Source: Bacteroidales bacterium
GTDB taxonomy: Bacteria; Bacteroidota; Bacteroidia; Bacteroidales; F082
Length of the DNA: 54,763 nucleotides
Assembly (NCBI GenBank): GCA_017548125.1
Contig: JAFYNK010000017.1
Coordinates: 1-54,763, forward strand
Reading direction: 5' to 3'
The stretch's first letter is position 1; every line of letters starts with the position of its first letter. This document shows positions 22,483 to 29,868 of this stretch, one piece after another. A program made the translations under genes and the position numbers. The notes under the pieces were generated by a model. That model did no database searches. It was not told the origin of the DNA and saw only the letters and a list, made by a program, of their open reading frames with translations.

Positions 22483-22724
22483 GAACAATAGAACTCCACA
22501 GAATATCGTTGGTTGACGACTACTGCAAGTCAAAAACAGAAGAAGACAGCAATTTGAGTCTTTGCATAGACATCTTGTCGTCAACAATCCTTTCAATAGT
22601 GAAAGACGCCGATAACGACGACTGCATGGACACCAGACAGCTGTATAATGTCGCGCATGTGCTTCGCACGCTTGAAGAGCTACGCATGGAAGCTAAGGTA
22701 ATCAAGGAAGGAGGTGTGGCATGA
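22479..22724 (+). CDS. Small helical phage protein with strong RBS
   Basis: This 81-aa protein begins MRTIELHRISLVDDYCKSKT. Its ATG overlaps the previous stop and is preceded by AAAGGAGGTG, a Shine-Dalgarno site unusual for Bacteroidota. No family is recognised. Confidence 0.55.
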   Translation: MRTIELHRISLVDDYCKSKTEEDSNLSLCIDILSSTILSIVKDADNDDCMDTRQLYNVAHVLRTLEELRMEAKVIKEGGVA

Positions 22725-22924
22725 AGACGATAAACATAGAGCAGCTTCCGACCTTGGACAACATCCTTACAGGCGACATCATAGAGCATTTCCGCAAGAC
22801 TATAACCGACGTGATGCGCGTCACCAACAGCAACGCCGAGCATATAATAAAGGAGATGCTGTTCACGTTAACGATACTTGAAGACATCCGGGAAGAATAC
22901 TCGGATGTCATGGAAAAAGAATAA
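22721..22924 (+). CDS. Small helical phage protein with strong RBS
   Basis: This 67-aa acidic helical protein (MKTINIEQLPTLDNILTGDI) has its ATG overlapping the previous TGA behind GAAGGAGGTG. It has no known family. It forms a three-gene coupled set with 22261 and 22479. Confidence 0.55.
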   Translation: MKTINIEQLPTLDNILTGDIIEHFRKTITDVMRVTNSNAEHIIKEMLFTLTILEDIREEYSDVMEKE

Positions 22925-22955
22925 CTTTGCAGAATTATTAATTAAAATCAAAATT

Positions 22956-23381
22956 ATGAAGAAACTGAATTATTATTACGGAATGGACGCCTGTATGGCG
23001 TTGTTCGTGGTCTTGCTGTTCTGCAAGAACCTTAAAGGAAGCTGGGCCGTTGCTACAGTGGCCGCATTTGCGCTGCTGTTCACGTTAGCCTATACGTCAA
23101 AATCAAAAGTCACCAACGAAAGCGGCGAGACGGTCAAGGCGAAGCCTGAAGACGCCTGCGAGCCTCTTTTGGATGTGGCACCAGGTGCCGAGCATTACGG
23201 CTTTGACGGCATCAAGGCAGCTGGCAAGGTCTTCAAAGCAGCCAACGGCACACACATAGTTGTGAAGAAAGACGGCAGCGTCAGGACCAGATCCATTACA
23301 GGCAAAATGGTAAATGCAATTCGTGGCGGAGTTCTTGCCAGTGCACCGGATGAATGCTGGGATGAGTTATTTAAAGCGTAA
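22956..23381 (+). CDS. Tandem membrane protein, paralogue 1
   Basis: This 141-aa protein has two N-terminal hydrophobic segments (about 10-25 and 30-46) and a soluble C-terminal domain with KVTNESGETVKAKPEDAC and GVLASAPDECWDELFKA. The same C-terminal domain occurs in the next two genes, so the three are paralogues. It is probably a virion or infected-cell membrane protein. The start is ATG 22956. Confidence 0.65.
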   Translation: MKKLNYYYGMDACMALFVVLLFCKNLKGSWAVATVAAFALLFTLAYTSKSKVTNESGETVKAKPEDACEPLLDVAPGAEHYGFDGIKAAGKVFKAANGTHIVVKKDGSVRTRSITGKMVNAIRGGVLASAPDECWDELFKA

Positions 23382-23393
23382 GGAGGTTCAGCT

Positions 23394-23843
23394 ATGAAGA
23401 AATGTATTAAAAAGAATCTTTATGCAGCGGTCGATGTGATGGCAGTCGTCACCCTGCTGCTGTTGGTCGCTGCAATAGCGAAGAAAGACGAAACATTAGG
23501 AAAATGTTTCTTTGGAAGTCTAACTGTCACTGGTGCTTTAGGGCTGGCTCAAATGATGTTCGGTCATGCCAAGATTGAAAACGAATCTGGCACAGTCATT
23601 CACACCAAGTCGGAAGAAGGCTGTGACGCTGTGGAACTGTCGCCAGGAGGCGCACGCTACGACATCGACGGAGTGAATACCCAAGGTAAAGTTTATAAAC
23701 TTTCCGACGGATGCCATGCCGTAGCACGCAAAGACGGTACTGTTAAAGTGAAATCCCTTACAGGCAAGTTTGTAAACTCAGTAATGGGCGGAGTTCTTGT
23801 CAAAGCACCGGATAGTTGCTGGGACGAGTTGTTTAAAGCGTAA
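23394..23843 (+). CDS. Tandem membrane protein, paralogue 2
   Basis: This 149-aa protein has two N-terminal hydrophobic segments and a C-terminal domain ending APDSCWDELFKA. It shares almost the whole sequence with paralogue 3 except for the membrane segment (about residues 19-55). It is preceded by TAAGGAGGTTC, a Shine-Dalgarno site repeated exactly before paralogue 3. Confidence 0.65.
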   Translation: MKKCIKKNLYAAVDVMAVVTLLLLVAAIAKKDETLGKCFFGSLTVTGALGLAQMMFGHAKIENESGTVIHTKSEEGCDAVELSPGGARYDIDGVNTQGKVYKLSDGCHAVARKDGTVKVKSLTGKFVNSVMGGVLVKAPDSCWDELFKA

Positions 23844-23855
23844 GGAGGTTCAGCT

Positions 23856-24305
23856 ATGAAGAAATGTATTAAAAAAAATCTTTATGCAGCGGTAGATGTG
23901 ATGGCTGTTATTGCCGTACTGCTGCTGGTCGCCTTTGTGGCCAAGAAAGAGAAAAGTTTTTTGGTAGGCGCTGGAGCTTCTGCTGTATTAGGCGGAATCT
24001 CACTCGTTGCACAGGCGTTGTTCGGTCATGCCAAGATTGAGAACGAAACAGGCACAGTCATTCACACCAAGTCGGAAGAAGGCTGTGACGCTGTGGAACT
24101 GTCGCCAGGAGGCGCACGCTACGACATCGACGGAGTGAAGATACAGGACAAAGTTTATAAACTTTCCGACGGATGCCATGCTGTAGCACGCAAAGACGGA
24201 ACTGTAAAGGTGAAATCCCTTACAGGCAAGTTTGTAAACTCAGTAATGGGCGGAGTTCTTGTCAAAGCACCTGATGAATGCTGGGATGAGTTGTTTAAAG
24301 CGTAA
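23856..24305 (+). CDS. Tandem membrane protein, paralogue 3
   Basis: This 149-aa protein is nearly identical to paralogue 2 outside its membrane region (about 19-55), where the sequences differ strongly. The first 18 residues and the last about 90 match almost base for base, indicating a recent duplication with replacement or selection on the membrane part. A terminator follows. Confidence 0.65.
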   Translation: MKKCIKKNLYAAVDVMAVIAVLLLVAFVAKKEKSFLVGAGASAVLGGISLVAQALFGHAKIENETGTVIHTKSEEGCDAVELSPGGARYDIDGVKIQDKVYKLSDGCHAVARKDGTVKVKSLTGKFVNSVMGGVLVKAPDECWDELFKA

Positions 24306-24332
24306 ATTTTAGGACGGACATTTTTTTTTTTG

Positions 24333-24368
24333 AAGCGGCGGAGTCGTGTACTTCGCCGCTTTTTTTTA
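24333..24368 (+). terminator. Terminator after the paralogue cluster
   Basis: AAGCGGCG and CGCCGCTT form an 8-bp G/C-rich stem with a T8 run, just before the tandem array. Confidence 0.9.
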
Positions 24369-24370
24369 TG

Positions 24371-24490
24371 CCCAAATCGTGCATAATCCTACATAATCGT
24401 ACATAATCGTACATAATCGTACATAATCGTACATAATCGTGCATAATCCTACATAATCGTACATAATCGTGCATAATCCTACATAATCAG
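24371..24490. repeat. 10-bp tandem array (unit RCATAATCST)
   Basis: Eleven exact-length 10-bp units (24381 onward) alternate ACATAATCGT and GCATAATCCT, with degenerate units at both ends (24371-24380 and 24481-24490). The unit equals about one helical turn, so bound proteins would stack on one DNA face. It is not a CRISPR: there are no spacers. It lies between the terminator and the virion-gene promoter. Confidence 0.9.
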
Positions 24491-24513
24491 GAACCTGAGA
24501 ATTGCAGTCGATA

Positions 24514-24521
24514 TACTTTTG
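24514..24521 (+). promoter_or_regulatory. Promoter of the virion gene block
   Basis: TACTTTTG inside ATACTTTTGTGGTCT, nearly the same string as at 17570. No -33 TTG is at the usual spacing, so activation from the adjacent tandem array is plausible. Confidence 0.55.
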
Positions 24522-24562
24522 TGGTCTAAATCAAATTTATTAACAAATCAAAAATTAAAAAA

Positions 24563-24703
24563 ATGGACAAAATTTTAAAAAACAACACAGTAATGGGCAT
24601 TGTAGCGATTGCTACATTAGCATTGGTAGCGGTCATGTTTGTGAAAAACCGCAAAAATGAAAAAGCAACATCAGCATTAGCACCAACTGATGAAGAGAAA
24701 TAA
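24563..24703 (+). CDS. 46-aa single-TM virion-type protein
   Basis: This short protein (MDKILKNNTVMGIVAIATLA) is a single membrane helix at about 10-27 followed by a basic then acidic tail (KNRKNEKATSALAPTDEEK). It is the first gene after the tandem array and promoter. Proteins of this shape are abundant minor components of membrane-containing phage virions. It has no signal peptide, unlike filamentous-phage coat proteins. Confidence 0.6.
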   Translation: MDKILKNNTVMGIVAIATLALVAVMFVKNRKNEKATSALAPTDEEK

Positions 24704-24722
24704 AGGATAGGAGGACCGAAAC

Positions 24723-25136
24723 ATGAAAAATAAGACCTTAATATATATAGGTATAGTTCTTCTCATTGTTGCTGGAGCAGCTTTTTTCTTCTTCAAGAAA
24801 AAGAACAGCGGCACAAGCACAGCGTCAGACGCTGGTTCGGCAGATAGCAACAGCTCAAAATTTCTCGATTTGAACGACACAGACAGTATTGTCAGCAACT
24901 TGTCTGTTTCAGACAAGACGGCGCTCAAGAAATGGATCAAGAACATCAAGTCTTGGGTTAAAAATAATGACAAATGGAAGTCTTCTACAATCCAGCAAAG
25001 TGCTGAATCTCGAGAATGGACCTACTCTCAGGCTCTTGTCTTGAGCGCATTATGGCAGATGTATGCTACCGACAAAGTAATTACACGCGCACAGTACGAT
25101 CAGTACGAATCAGAATTGAATTCTTTAAAAAATTAA
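24723..25136 (+). CDS. N-anchored membrane protein
   Basis: This 137-aa protein has one N-terminal TM helix (about 5-22: LIYIGIVLLIVAGAAFFFF), a Ser/Gly/Asp linker and a helical C-terminal domain (about 55-137) with several Trp. GGATAGGAGGACC gives a Shine-Dalgarno site. It lies directly before the capsid candidate; it may link capsid and membrane. Confidence 0.6.
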   Translation: MKNKTLIYIGIVLLIVAGAAFFFFKKKNSGTSTASDAGSADSNSSKFLDLNDTDSIVSNLSVSDKTALKKWIKNIKSWVKNNDKWKSSTIQQSAESREWTYSQALVLSALWQMYATDKVITRAQYDQYESELNSLKN

Positions 25137-25163
25137 AAATTAACACTTAAAATCAATAATCAA

Positions 25164-25766
25164 ATGAACGGATTAAAAAAATCAATGGAGCCTGTAGCTT
25201 CATTCAAAATTCAAAACTCAACAGATAACGAAGTGAAAATTAATTTGTTTCCTGGTCACTATGACACAACGGAATTAGTTAAAGACTCCAACGGAAAACC
25301 TATTATTTCTCACGCTAACCCATCAGCTTTATGCGATGCAGGTTACACTTGCGACCAAGTGGCAGATGATTTCAATACAGAATTTCATGAAGCTAAAGGC
25401 TCAAATGCTTATCCTGTCAAAATTACACCGAAATCCACAAGAACACGTTACCGTGACTTCTTGAACTATATCAAGTATTCAGGTCTCCGCGTTTCTAAAA
25501 TCCGCATTACCGACCTCAATACAGGTGGCAACCATGAAATCTTCGGTCAGGAATTGGAAGTTTCAGCTTCTTCAATCGGCTCAAAAGCAGGTTCAGACTT
25601 CATTCAGTTATCAAGTCACATCGACCCATCCAACTATCTTCAAAACTTCATCGACATCGACTTGGCTCAAAGAAATCTTCTTTTGGATGAGACAACTCTT
25701 GCGTTCTTGACAATTCCAGGTAAAGCTAACTTTTTAATTGACTTTACATTGAGCGAAGTAAAATAA
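25164..25766 (+). CDS. Candidate major capsid protein
   Basis: This 200-aa protein is beta-rich, without TM segments or signal peptide, and is the only soluble protein of its size inside the run of small membrane proteins. It starts after an A-rich leader and ends in its own strong terminator, as expected for a highly expressed gene. Its pattern (ASFKIQNSTDNEVKINLFPG, then RTRYRDFLNYIKYSGLRVSK) would fit a single jelly-roll, but I recognise no family. Double jelly-roll capsid proteins are usually longer. The assignment is an inference from context. Confidence 0.4.
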   Translation: MNGLKKSMEPVASFKIQNSTDNEVKINLFPGHYDTTELVKDSNGKPIISHANPSALCDAGYTCDQVADDFNTEFHEAKGSNAYPVKITPKSTRTRYRDFLNYIKYSGLRVSKIRITDLNTGGNHEIFGQELEVSASSIGSKAGSDFIQLSSHIDPSNYLQNFIDIDLAQRNLLLDETTLAFLTIPGKANFLIDFTLSEVK

Positions 25767-25790
25767 GGTTTGAGAACCGAAAATCGTTTC

Positions 25791-25820
25791 AGGCGGCGAA
25801 AAAGACGCCGCCTTTTTTTG
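25791..25820 (+). terminator. Terminator after the capsid candidate
   Basis: GGCGGCG and CGCCGCC with a T7 run. Confidence 0.9.
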
Positions 25821-25832
25821 TAGAACTTAAAA

Positions 25833-26159
25833 ATGAAATATATGAAAACAGAATCTGACAAATTTGAAAATACAACAGTGATAAGTCATCACGACAACTG
25901 TGGCGATCCTAATTGCACTTTGCCAGATACAGGTGCAAAAACAGATACAGGTTCAAAATGGTGGCAAGATATTGTAAAAGATACGGTGACAACAGGTCTT
26001 GGCGTCGTTTCAAATCTTTTCGGCGGAAGCGGCAATTCCAACACGCCAGCGCCGACGGTCAACAATAACGTCGCGAAAGATAACACTGCATTATATGTGG
26101 GTCTTGGTGCAGGGGCATTGATGTTCATCGTCTTGATTTTGGTCTTACTTAAAAAATAA
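25833..26159 (+). CDS. Tail-anchored membrane protein 1
   Basis: This 108-aa protein has a soluble N-terminal part with two Cys and His residues (ISHHDNCGDPNCTL, a possible metal site), a Gly/Asn/Ser linker, and a C-terminal TM helix (about 87-105) ending in LLKK. The next gene overlaps its stop by one base (TAATG). It is the first of four consecutive proteins anchored only by a C-terminal helix. Confidence 0.6.
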   Translation: MKYMKTESDKFENTTVISHHDNCGDPNCTLPDTGAKTDTGSKWWQDIVKDTVTTGLGVVSNLFGGSGNSNTPAPTVNNNVAKDNTALYVGLGAGALMFIVLILVLLKK

Positions 26160-26410
26160 TGTCTATGAGCAGATTTTCAACAGGCAGCGGAAAGTTTGTT
26201 CCTGTCATCTCAACATACGTCCAGACCCAGAAGGCTGAGGCTGAACTTGGCGAAGATGTCAAGACTATTCATGAAGATGTTATTATTCCGCAAGTACCAG
26301 CTAATCCTGATGCACGTCCAAAACTCATCCAGTATGCCGAAGAATATTTCGGCAGATACTGGTTTGTGACGCTTGCCGTGCTGCTTGTCTTGCTGTTCCG
26401 CAGAAAATAG
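26159..26410 (+). CDS. Tail-anchored membrane protein 2
   Basis: This 83-aa protein has an acidic soluble part and a C-terminal TM helix (about 65-80: WFVTLAVLLVLLF) ending RRK. It starts on the stop of the previous gene. No family is recognised. Confidence 0.6.
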   Translation: MSMSRFSTGSGKFVPVISTYVQTQKAEAELGEDVKTIHEDVIIPQVPANPDARPKLIQYAEEYFGRYWFVTLAVLLVLLFRRK

Positions 26411-26421
26411 GAGGTGTATCT

Positions 26422-26832
26422 ATGAATAATGAAAATAAAGCATATCTGAAAAACAATATCGTTGAGTTGACATCTAAATCTGATAAAAAAATTTATATCA
26501 AGTCTGGTAAAAACAAGACAGGCAGAGAAGTCGCTACGATTTTAAACAATCACAAGTCAGAGCTTACCGGTGGCAATCCATGGAAAAAAGTCAATAAGGG
26601 AGCTTCTTATGAAGACTTTACATTGGTTTTTGACAAGAAAGAGCATGCTGATACATTCAAAAGCAACATTGAAGAGATACTGGGTTCTGAAGTCTTATAT
26701 ATCACCCCATCAGGAACAGACGGCGAATCGTCCAATGTTGGCAGCGATTCATCAAGCAGCATACTGCTTGTGTTGGCAGGAGTCGTTGTTCTTTTTGCAA
26801 TAGGAATAGTGATATGGAAGAAAAGAAAATAA
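26422..26832 (+). CDS. Tail-anchored membrane protein 3
   Basis: This 136-aa protein has a basic soluble domain (about 1-95), a Ser-rich linker and a C-terminal TM helix (about 112-131: ILLVLAGVVVLFAIGIVIW) ending KKRK. It is preceded by AATAGGAGGTG. It overlaps the next gene by 19 nt. Confidence 0.6.
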   Translation: MNNENKAYLKNNIVELTSKSDKKIYIKSGKNKTGREVATILNNHKSELTGGNPWKKVNKGASYEDFTLVFDKKEHADTFKSNIEEILGSEVLYITPSGTDGESSNVGSDSSSSILLVLAGVVVLFAIGIVIWKKRK

Positions 26833-27572
26833 CATATAAGCTTAGTGATACAGGCCATTGGCTGGCACGCTGTGACCATTCTACAGGAGTGATAGAGCTG
26901 AACAGACGTGATTTCTTCAATCTTTCTCCAATGCTCCAAGATTACATCTGGATTCATGAGTGGGTACATCTTAAACATGACGTTTATGATGAAGCCGAGA
27001 CCAACCGTATTACTGATAAGATTTTCATTTCCAGAGCTAAGAATGAAAAGGAACGATTAGAGCGTATAAGCTTCGTTGTTTCTTCTGGTGGCAATCCAAA
27101 CAAAAGCAATATGGATCCGGTTACGATTGGATTGCTGGTGAGTCTAGGAACATCGCTTATAAAGACTGGAGGCGATGTGACGTCAGGCATTATAGCTAAA
27201 CGCAATTCTGGATATTACTCACTCAGCGAAAGCGAAAGAGTTGTATATATTGATAATCTGCTTTCGGATGCATTCATGGCGTCACTCCTTACAGACAAGC
27301 AATCTGCCAAGGATATATTCTGGAGCAAATTGTTACCATATATCCCACGCAAGAATGAACAGACCTATGACGGATGGTATGCCAACAACAAATTCGTGAC
27401 GACATACATTGCTAAATATGAGTCTCAATACGGTTTTGAGTTTGGCGCCATTACGCCAGTCAACCCCAAACGTCATCCCCAATACCAGAAGTCGATGAGG
27501 CTGCTGTCGCTGTCAGCCATAGGCTTGGCATTGCTGATATTGATGATAGTATTATTGAAAACTAAAAAATAA
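26814..27572 (+). CDS. Tail-anchored zincin-like metallopeptidase candidate
   Basis: This 252-aa protein carries the zinc-peptidase motif HEWVH (about residues 43-47) with YIWI before it and an Asp/Glu-rich helix after it (DEAETNR) that could supply the third ligand. Then follow a Gly-rich segment, a helical domain (about 150-215) and a C-terminal TM helix (about 228-247) ending LKTKK. A virion-borne or envelope-acting protease is plausible; catalytic activity is inferred from the motif only. Confidence 0.6.
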   Translation: MEEKKITYKLSDTGHWLARCDHSTGVIELNRRDFFNLSPMLQDYIWIHEWVHLKHDVYDEAETNRITDKIFISRAKNEKERLERISFVVSSGGNPNKSNMDPVTIGLLVSLGTSLIKTGGDVTSGIIAKRNSGYYSLSESERVVYIDNLLSDAFMASLLTDKQSAKDIFWSKLLPYIPRKNEQTYDGWYANNKFVTTYIAKYESQYGFEFGAITPVNPKRHPQYQKSMRLLSLSAIGLALLILMIVLLKTKK

Positions 27573-27577
27573 GAATT

Positions 27578-28105
27578 ATGAATCCATTAATTTTAGCTTC
27601 AGGAATGAAGGCATTAGAGAAGATAAATTTCAACAAAGTTTTTGCAGCCGTCGGTAGCGTGCTGGTTGTGCTTATGATAGTGGTGGTCGTGAAACGCTAC
27701 AGGAAGAAAAACCAGAAGGAAGTTGACGACACGATATATCTCAAGACTGTATCATCTACCGTGAATAAGTCACAGCTCACATACGATCTGTCGTGGTACG
27801 ACACCAAGGCCATTATTTTGGCAGCAGACTTAGACGCCTCATTCGGCAACAACGGCGGATGGTTGGGATGCAACCAGCAGGGAGTCTATGATACCATGAA
27901 GATGATGAAGACAAAATCGGATGTAGGGCAGCTTATCACCGCTTTTGGAACAAAGGAACTCAATGCAAGCTGGCTGAAGAAGAAGACACCTATGACGCTT
28001 CCGTTCGCTATAACCATGCTTATGACCAACGGAGAACGCCGCAAGGTTGACAGCATCCTCAAGGAAAACGGTATCCATGACTCAGAACTAAACATAGGCG
28101 AATAA
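27578..28105 (+). CDS. N-anchored virion-type membrane protein
   Basis: This 175-aa protein has an N-terminal TM helix (about 22-40: VFAAVGSVLVVLMIVVVV) followed by KRYRKKN and a soluble C-terminal domain (about 55-175, SYDTKAIILAADLDASFG-like region). No family is recognised. Confidence 0.55.
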   Translation: MNPLILASGMKALEKINFNKVFAAVGSVLVVLMIVVVVKRYRKKNQKEVDDTIYLKTVSSTVNKSQLTYDLSWYDTKAIILAADLDASFGNNGGWLGCNQQGVYDTMKMMKTKSDVGQLITAFGTKELNASWLKKKTPMTLPFAITMLMTNGERRKVDSILKENGIHDSELNIGE

Positions 28106-28116
28106 AAACTGAAGAC

Positions 28117-28479
28117 ATGAAAACAATAATCAAAAACAAGAAAATTATGATAGCATTAGCAACCATTGTCATTCTGATAGTGACGGCTTTTATTGTCAGA
28201 AGAAGAAAGAACGGCTCAGAAGAATACGGCAGTTCATTGCCAGAGGCATCGTTCCCTTTGCAGCCATACAGCGTAACAGGTGAGTATTCCGCAGCCAAAG
28301 GTTCATACGGACAGCAGATTGCCACCCTTCAGGAGCTTTGCATCACTCAAGGCGCCAAACTGAACGCCGACGGCTATTACGGACCAAAGAGCGAAGCTGT
28401 CTTTCAACAGATCTTCGGAAAGACAAGCATTACCGAAGAGGTCTATGACACAATACTTGAGAAATTTTCAAAAAGATAA
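28117..28479 (+). CDS. Membrane-anchored peptidoglycan-binding protein
   Basis: This 120-aa protein has an N-terminal TM helix (about 10-27) plus RRRKN, then a PG_binding_1-like domain (about 65-115: QQIATLQELCITQGAKLNAD, GYYGPKSEAVFQQIFG). It would hold a virion component or lytic complex to peptidoglycan. It lies two genes before the lysozyme. Confidence 0.75.
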   Translation: MKTIIKNKKIMIALATIVILIVTAFIVRRRKNGSEEYGSSLPEASFPLQPYSVTGEYSAAKGSYGQQIATLQELCITQGAKLNADGYYGPKSEAVFQQIFGKTSITEEVYDTILEKFSKR

Positions 28480-28485
28480 AAAAAT

Positions 28486-28698
28486 ATGCAAACGACAATG
28501 AAATTCAACAGCAGAGGAGACAACGCCAAGAAAGCGTCAAGGATTCTCCGAGACAACAAGAAAGAATATCAACGTATTCTGAAAGCTGAAATAGCTTCTC
28601 AGAAAGGCAAGAAAGACGTGTGCAAGGCAGCCAAGGCAGCAGCCAAGAAGCACAAGAAAATGAGCTGGAAACAAGCCATGAAACAGGCTTCAAAATAA
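28486..28698 (+). CDS. Small strongly basic phage protein
   Basis: This 70-aa protein (62-66 if ATG 28498 is used) is Lys/Arg/Ala-rich (KAAKAAAKKHKKMSWKQAMK). It may condense DNA in the virion. It is the only soluble basic protein within the membrane-protein run. Confidence 0.55.
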   Translation: MQTTMKFNSRGDNAKKASRILRDNKKEYQRILKAEIASQKGKKDVCKAAKAAAKKHKKMSWKQAMKQASK

Positions 28699-28705
28699 GA
28701 TTGCT

Positions 28706-29143
28706 ATGAAAACATCATACATCGGTCGAAACCTCATCAAGACCTTTGAGGGCTACCGTTCCGAGGCCTACATCTGTCCAGCTGGCAAATGGACCATTGG
28801 CTATGGCCATACACGAGGCGTGAAGGAAGGCGACACCTGTACGAAAACAGAGGCTGACATCTTCCTTCAGGAAGACCTCAGAGATGCTGAGAGAACGGTA
28901 GAGGCTACAGGCCTGAGCCTGTCGCAGCTACAGTTCGACGCATTGGTGAGCCTGGTATATAACATAGGTTCAGGCAACTTCCACGAATCAACGCTTCTGA
29001 AGCGTCTGAAGACGAGCACCGCAGCCAGCGAGAGCCTTGAAGAAGCATGGAAACGCTGGAAGTATGCAGGCGGCGAGATACAGAAAGGCCTCATCCGCAG
29101 AAGAGCAGCCGAATGGAGCTTATATAAACGCGGTTTTTTTTAA
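28706..29143 (+). CDS. GH24 phage lysozyme (endolysin type)
   Basis: This 145-aa protein is a T4-type lysozyme: catalytic Glu in FEGYRSEAYICPAGKWTIGYG with the Asp/Thr in GHTRGVKEGDTCTKTEADIF, and LVYNIGSGNF further on. It cleaves the glycan strands. There is no signal peptide or SAR segment, so release depends on the holin (33701) unless it is carried in the virion. Its stop overlaps a 23-aa coupled ORF. Confidence 0.92.
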   Translation: MKTSYIGRNLIKTFEGYRSEAYICPAGKWTIGYGHTRGVKEGDTCTKTEADIFLQEDLRDAERTVEATGLSLSQLQFDALVSLVYNIGSGNFHESTLLKRLKTSTAASESLEEAWKRWKYAGGEIQKGLIRRRAAEWSLYKRGFF

Positions 29144-29214
29144 TGATGCTGCCAGTGATGATATTGGCAGCGACAGTAACAGTAGTACTAATCAGAAAAA
29201 ATAGAATGATATGA
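29143..29214 (+). CDS. 23-aa membrane microprotein
   Basis: MMLPVMILAATVTVVLIRKN plus three residues is one TM helix with a basic end. Its ATG overlaps the lysozyme stop and its TGA overlaps the next ATG (ATGA both times), strong signs of coupled translation. It may be a virion or lysis accessory peptide. Confidence 0.5.
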   Translation: MMLPVMILAATVTVVLIRKNRMI

Positions 29215-29471
29215 ATTTCGGAAATAACATAGAAGCGATGGGCTTCGAGAAAAGCGGATGGTCTAAGATAGCGACCTCTGACAATATCACGTATATGGGC
29301 AAGCCTATGACGCCAGATGCTCTTGATGACGACCCAGTATGGACTATTAAAAAGATAGAGAAAGGAGGCACAGGCAAAGACGGGTTTGAATATATAACTA
29401 TTACCTATAGTCAGAATCGTGTGAAATGGAACGAAAGAGAGAAATTAACTTATAAATATTTCTGGATATGA
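29211..29471 (+). CDS. Uncharacterised small phage protein
   Basis: This 86-aa soluble protein has WTIKKIEKGGTGKDGFEYIT and a basic end. No family is recognised. Its stop overlaps the next ATG by 4 nt. Confidence 0.55.
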   Translation: MNFGNNIEAMGFEKSGWSKIATSDNITYMGKPMTPDALDDDPVWTIKKIEKGGTGKDGFEYITITYSQNRVKWNEREKLTYKYFWI

Positions 29472-29845
29472 AAAAACTTGAATACAATCCATTAAGCGGC
29501 GAGTTTCAGTTCGTCAATTCCGAAACAGTCATAGTTGACAAGACGGATGCGACGGTTGATGTGCTAATAGGGTTCGTCCCAGAAAAAGACTATGAATATT
29601 CTTCATTGCAGGAATATAAATGTAGCGTAGCTCATGAGACCGTAATTTCCGACATTGAGAACAAGGAAGCAAGTGCATATTTCATGATATGCGTGTCTCT
29701 AAGCCATGAGCTGGACTACATCGCATCCAACGGAATGATTATTCCGACGGAATTTCTTAAAAATGAAAATTCTTGCAACGTATATTCTTCTGTCCTGCCT
29801 ATCACCGGTGGGAGGATAGAAAATATATCTATAAAAATCAATTAA
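29468..29845 (+). CDS. Uncharacterised beta-rich phage protein
   Basis: This 125-aa beta-rich protein (PLSGEFQFVNSETVIVDKTD) precedes the fibre-like genes and may be a virion base or connector protein. No family is recognised. Confidence 0.5.
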   Translation: MKKLEYNPLSGEFQFVNSETVIVDKTDATVDVLIGFVPEKDYEYSSLQEYKCSVAHETVISDIENKEASAYFMICVSLSHELDYIASNGMIIPTEFLKNENSCNVYSSVLPITGGRIENISIKIN

Positions 29846-29868
29846 ATTATTAACTAAACAATTAAATT

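Noticed and set aside
24371-24490. CRISPR array
   Set aside because: The units are 10 bp without spacers; no cas gene is in the window.
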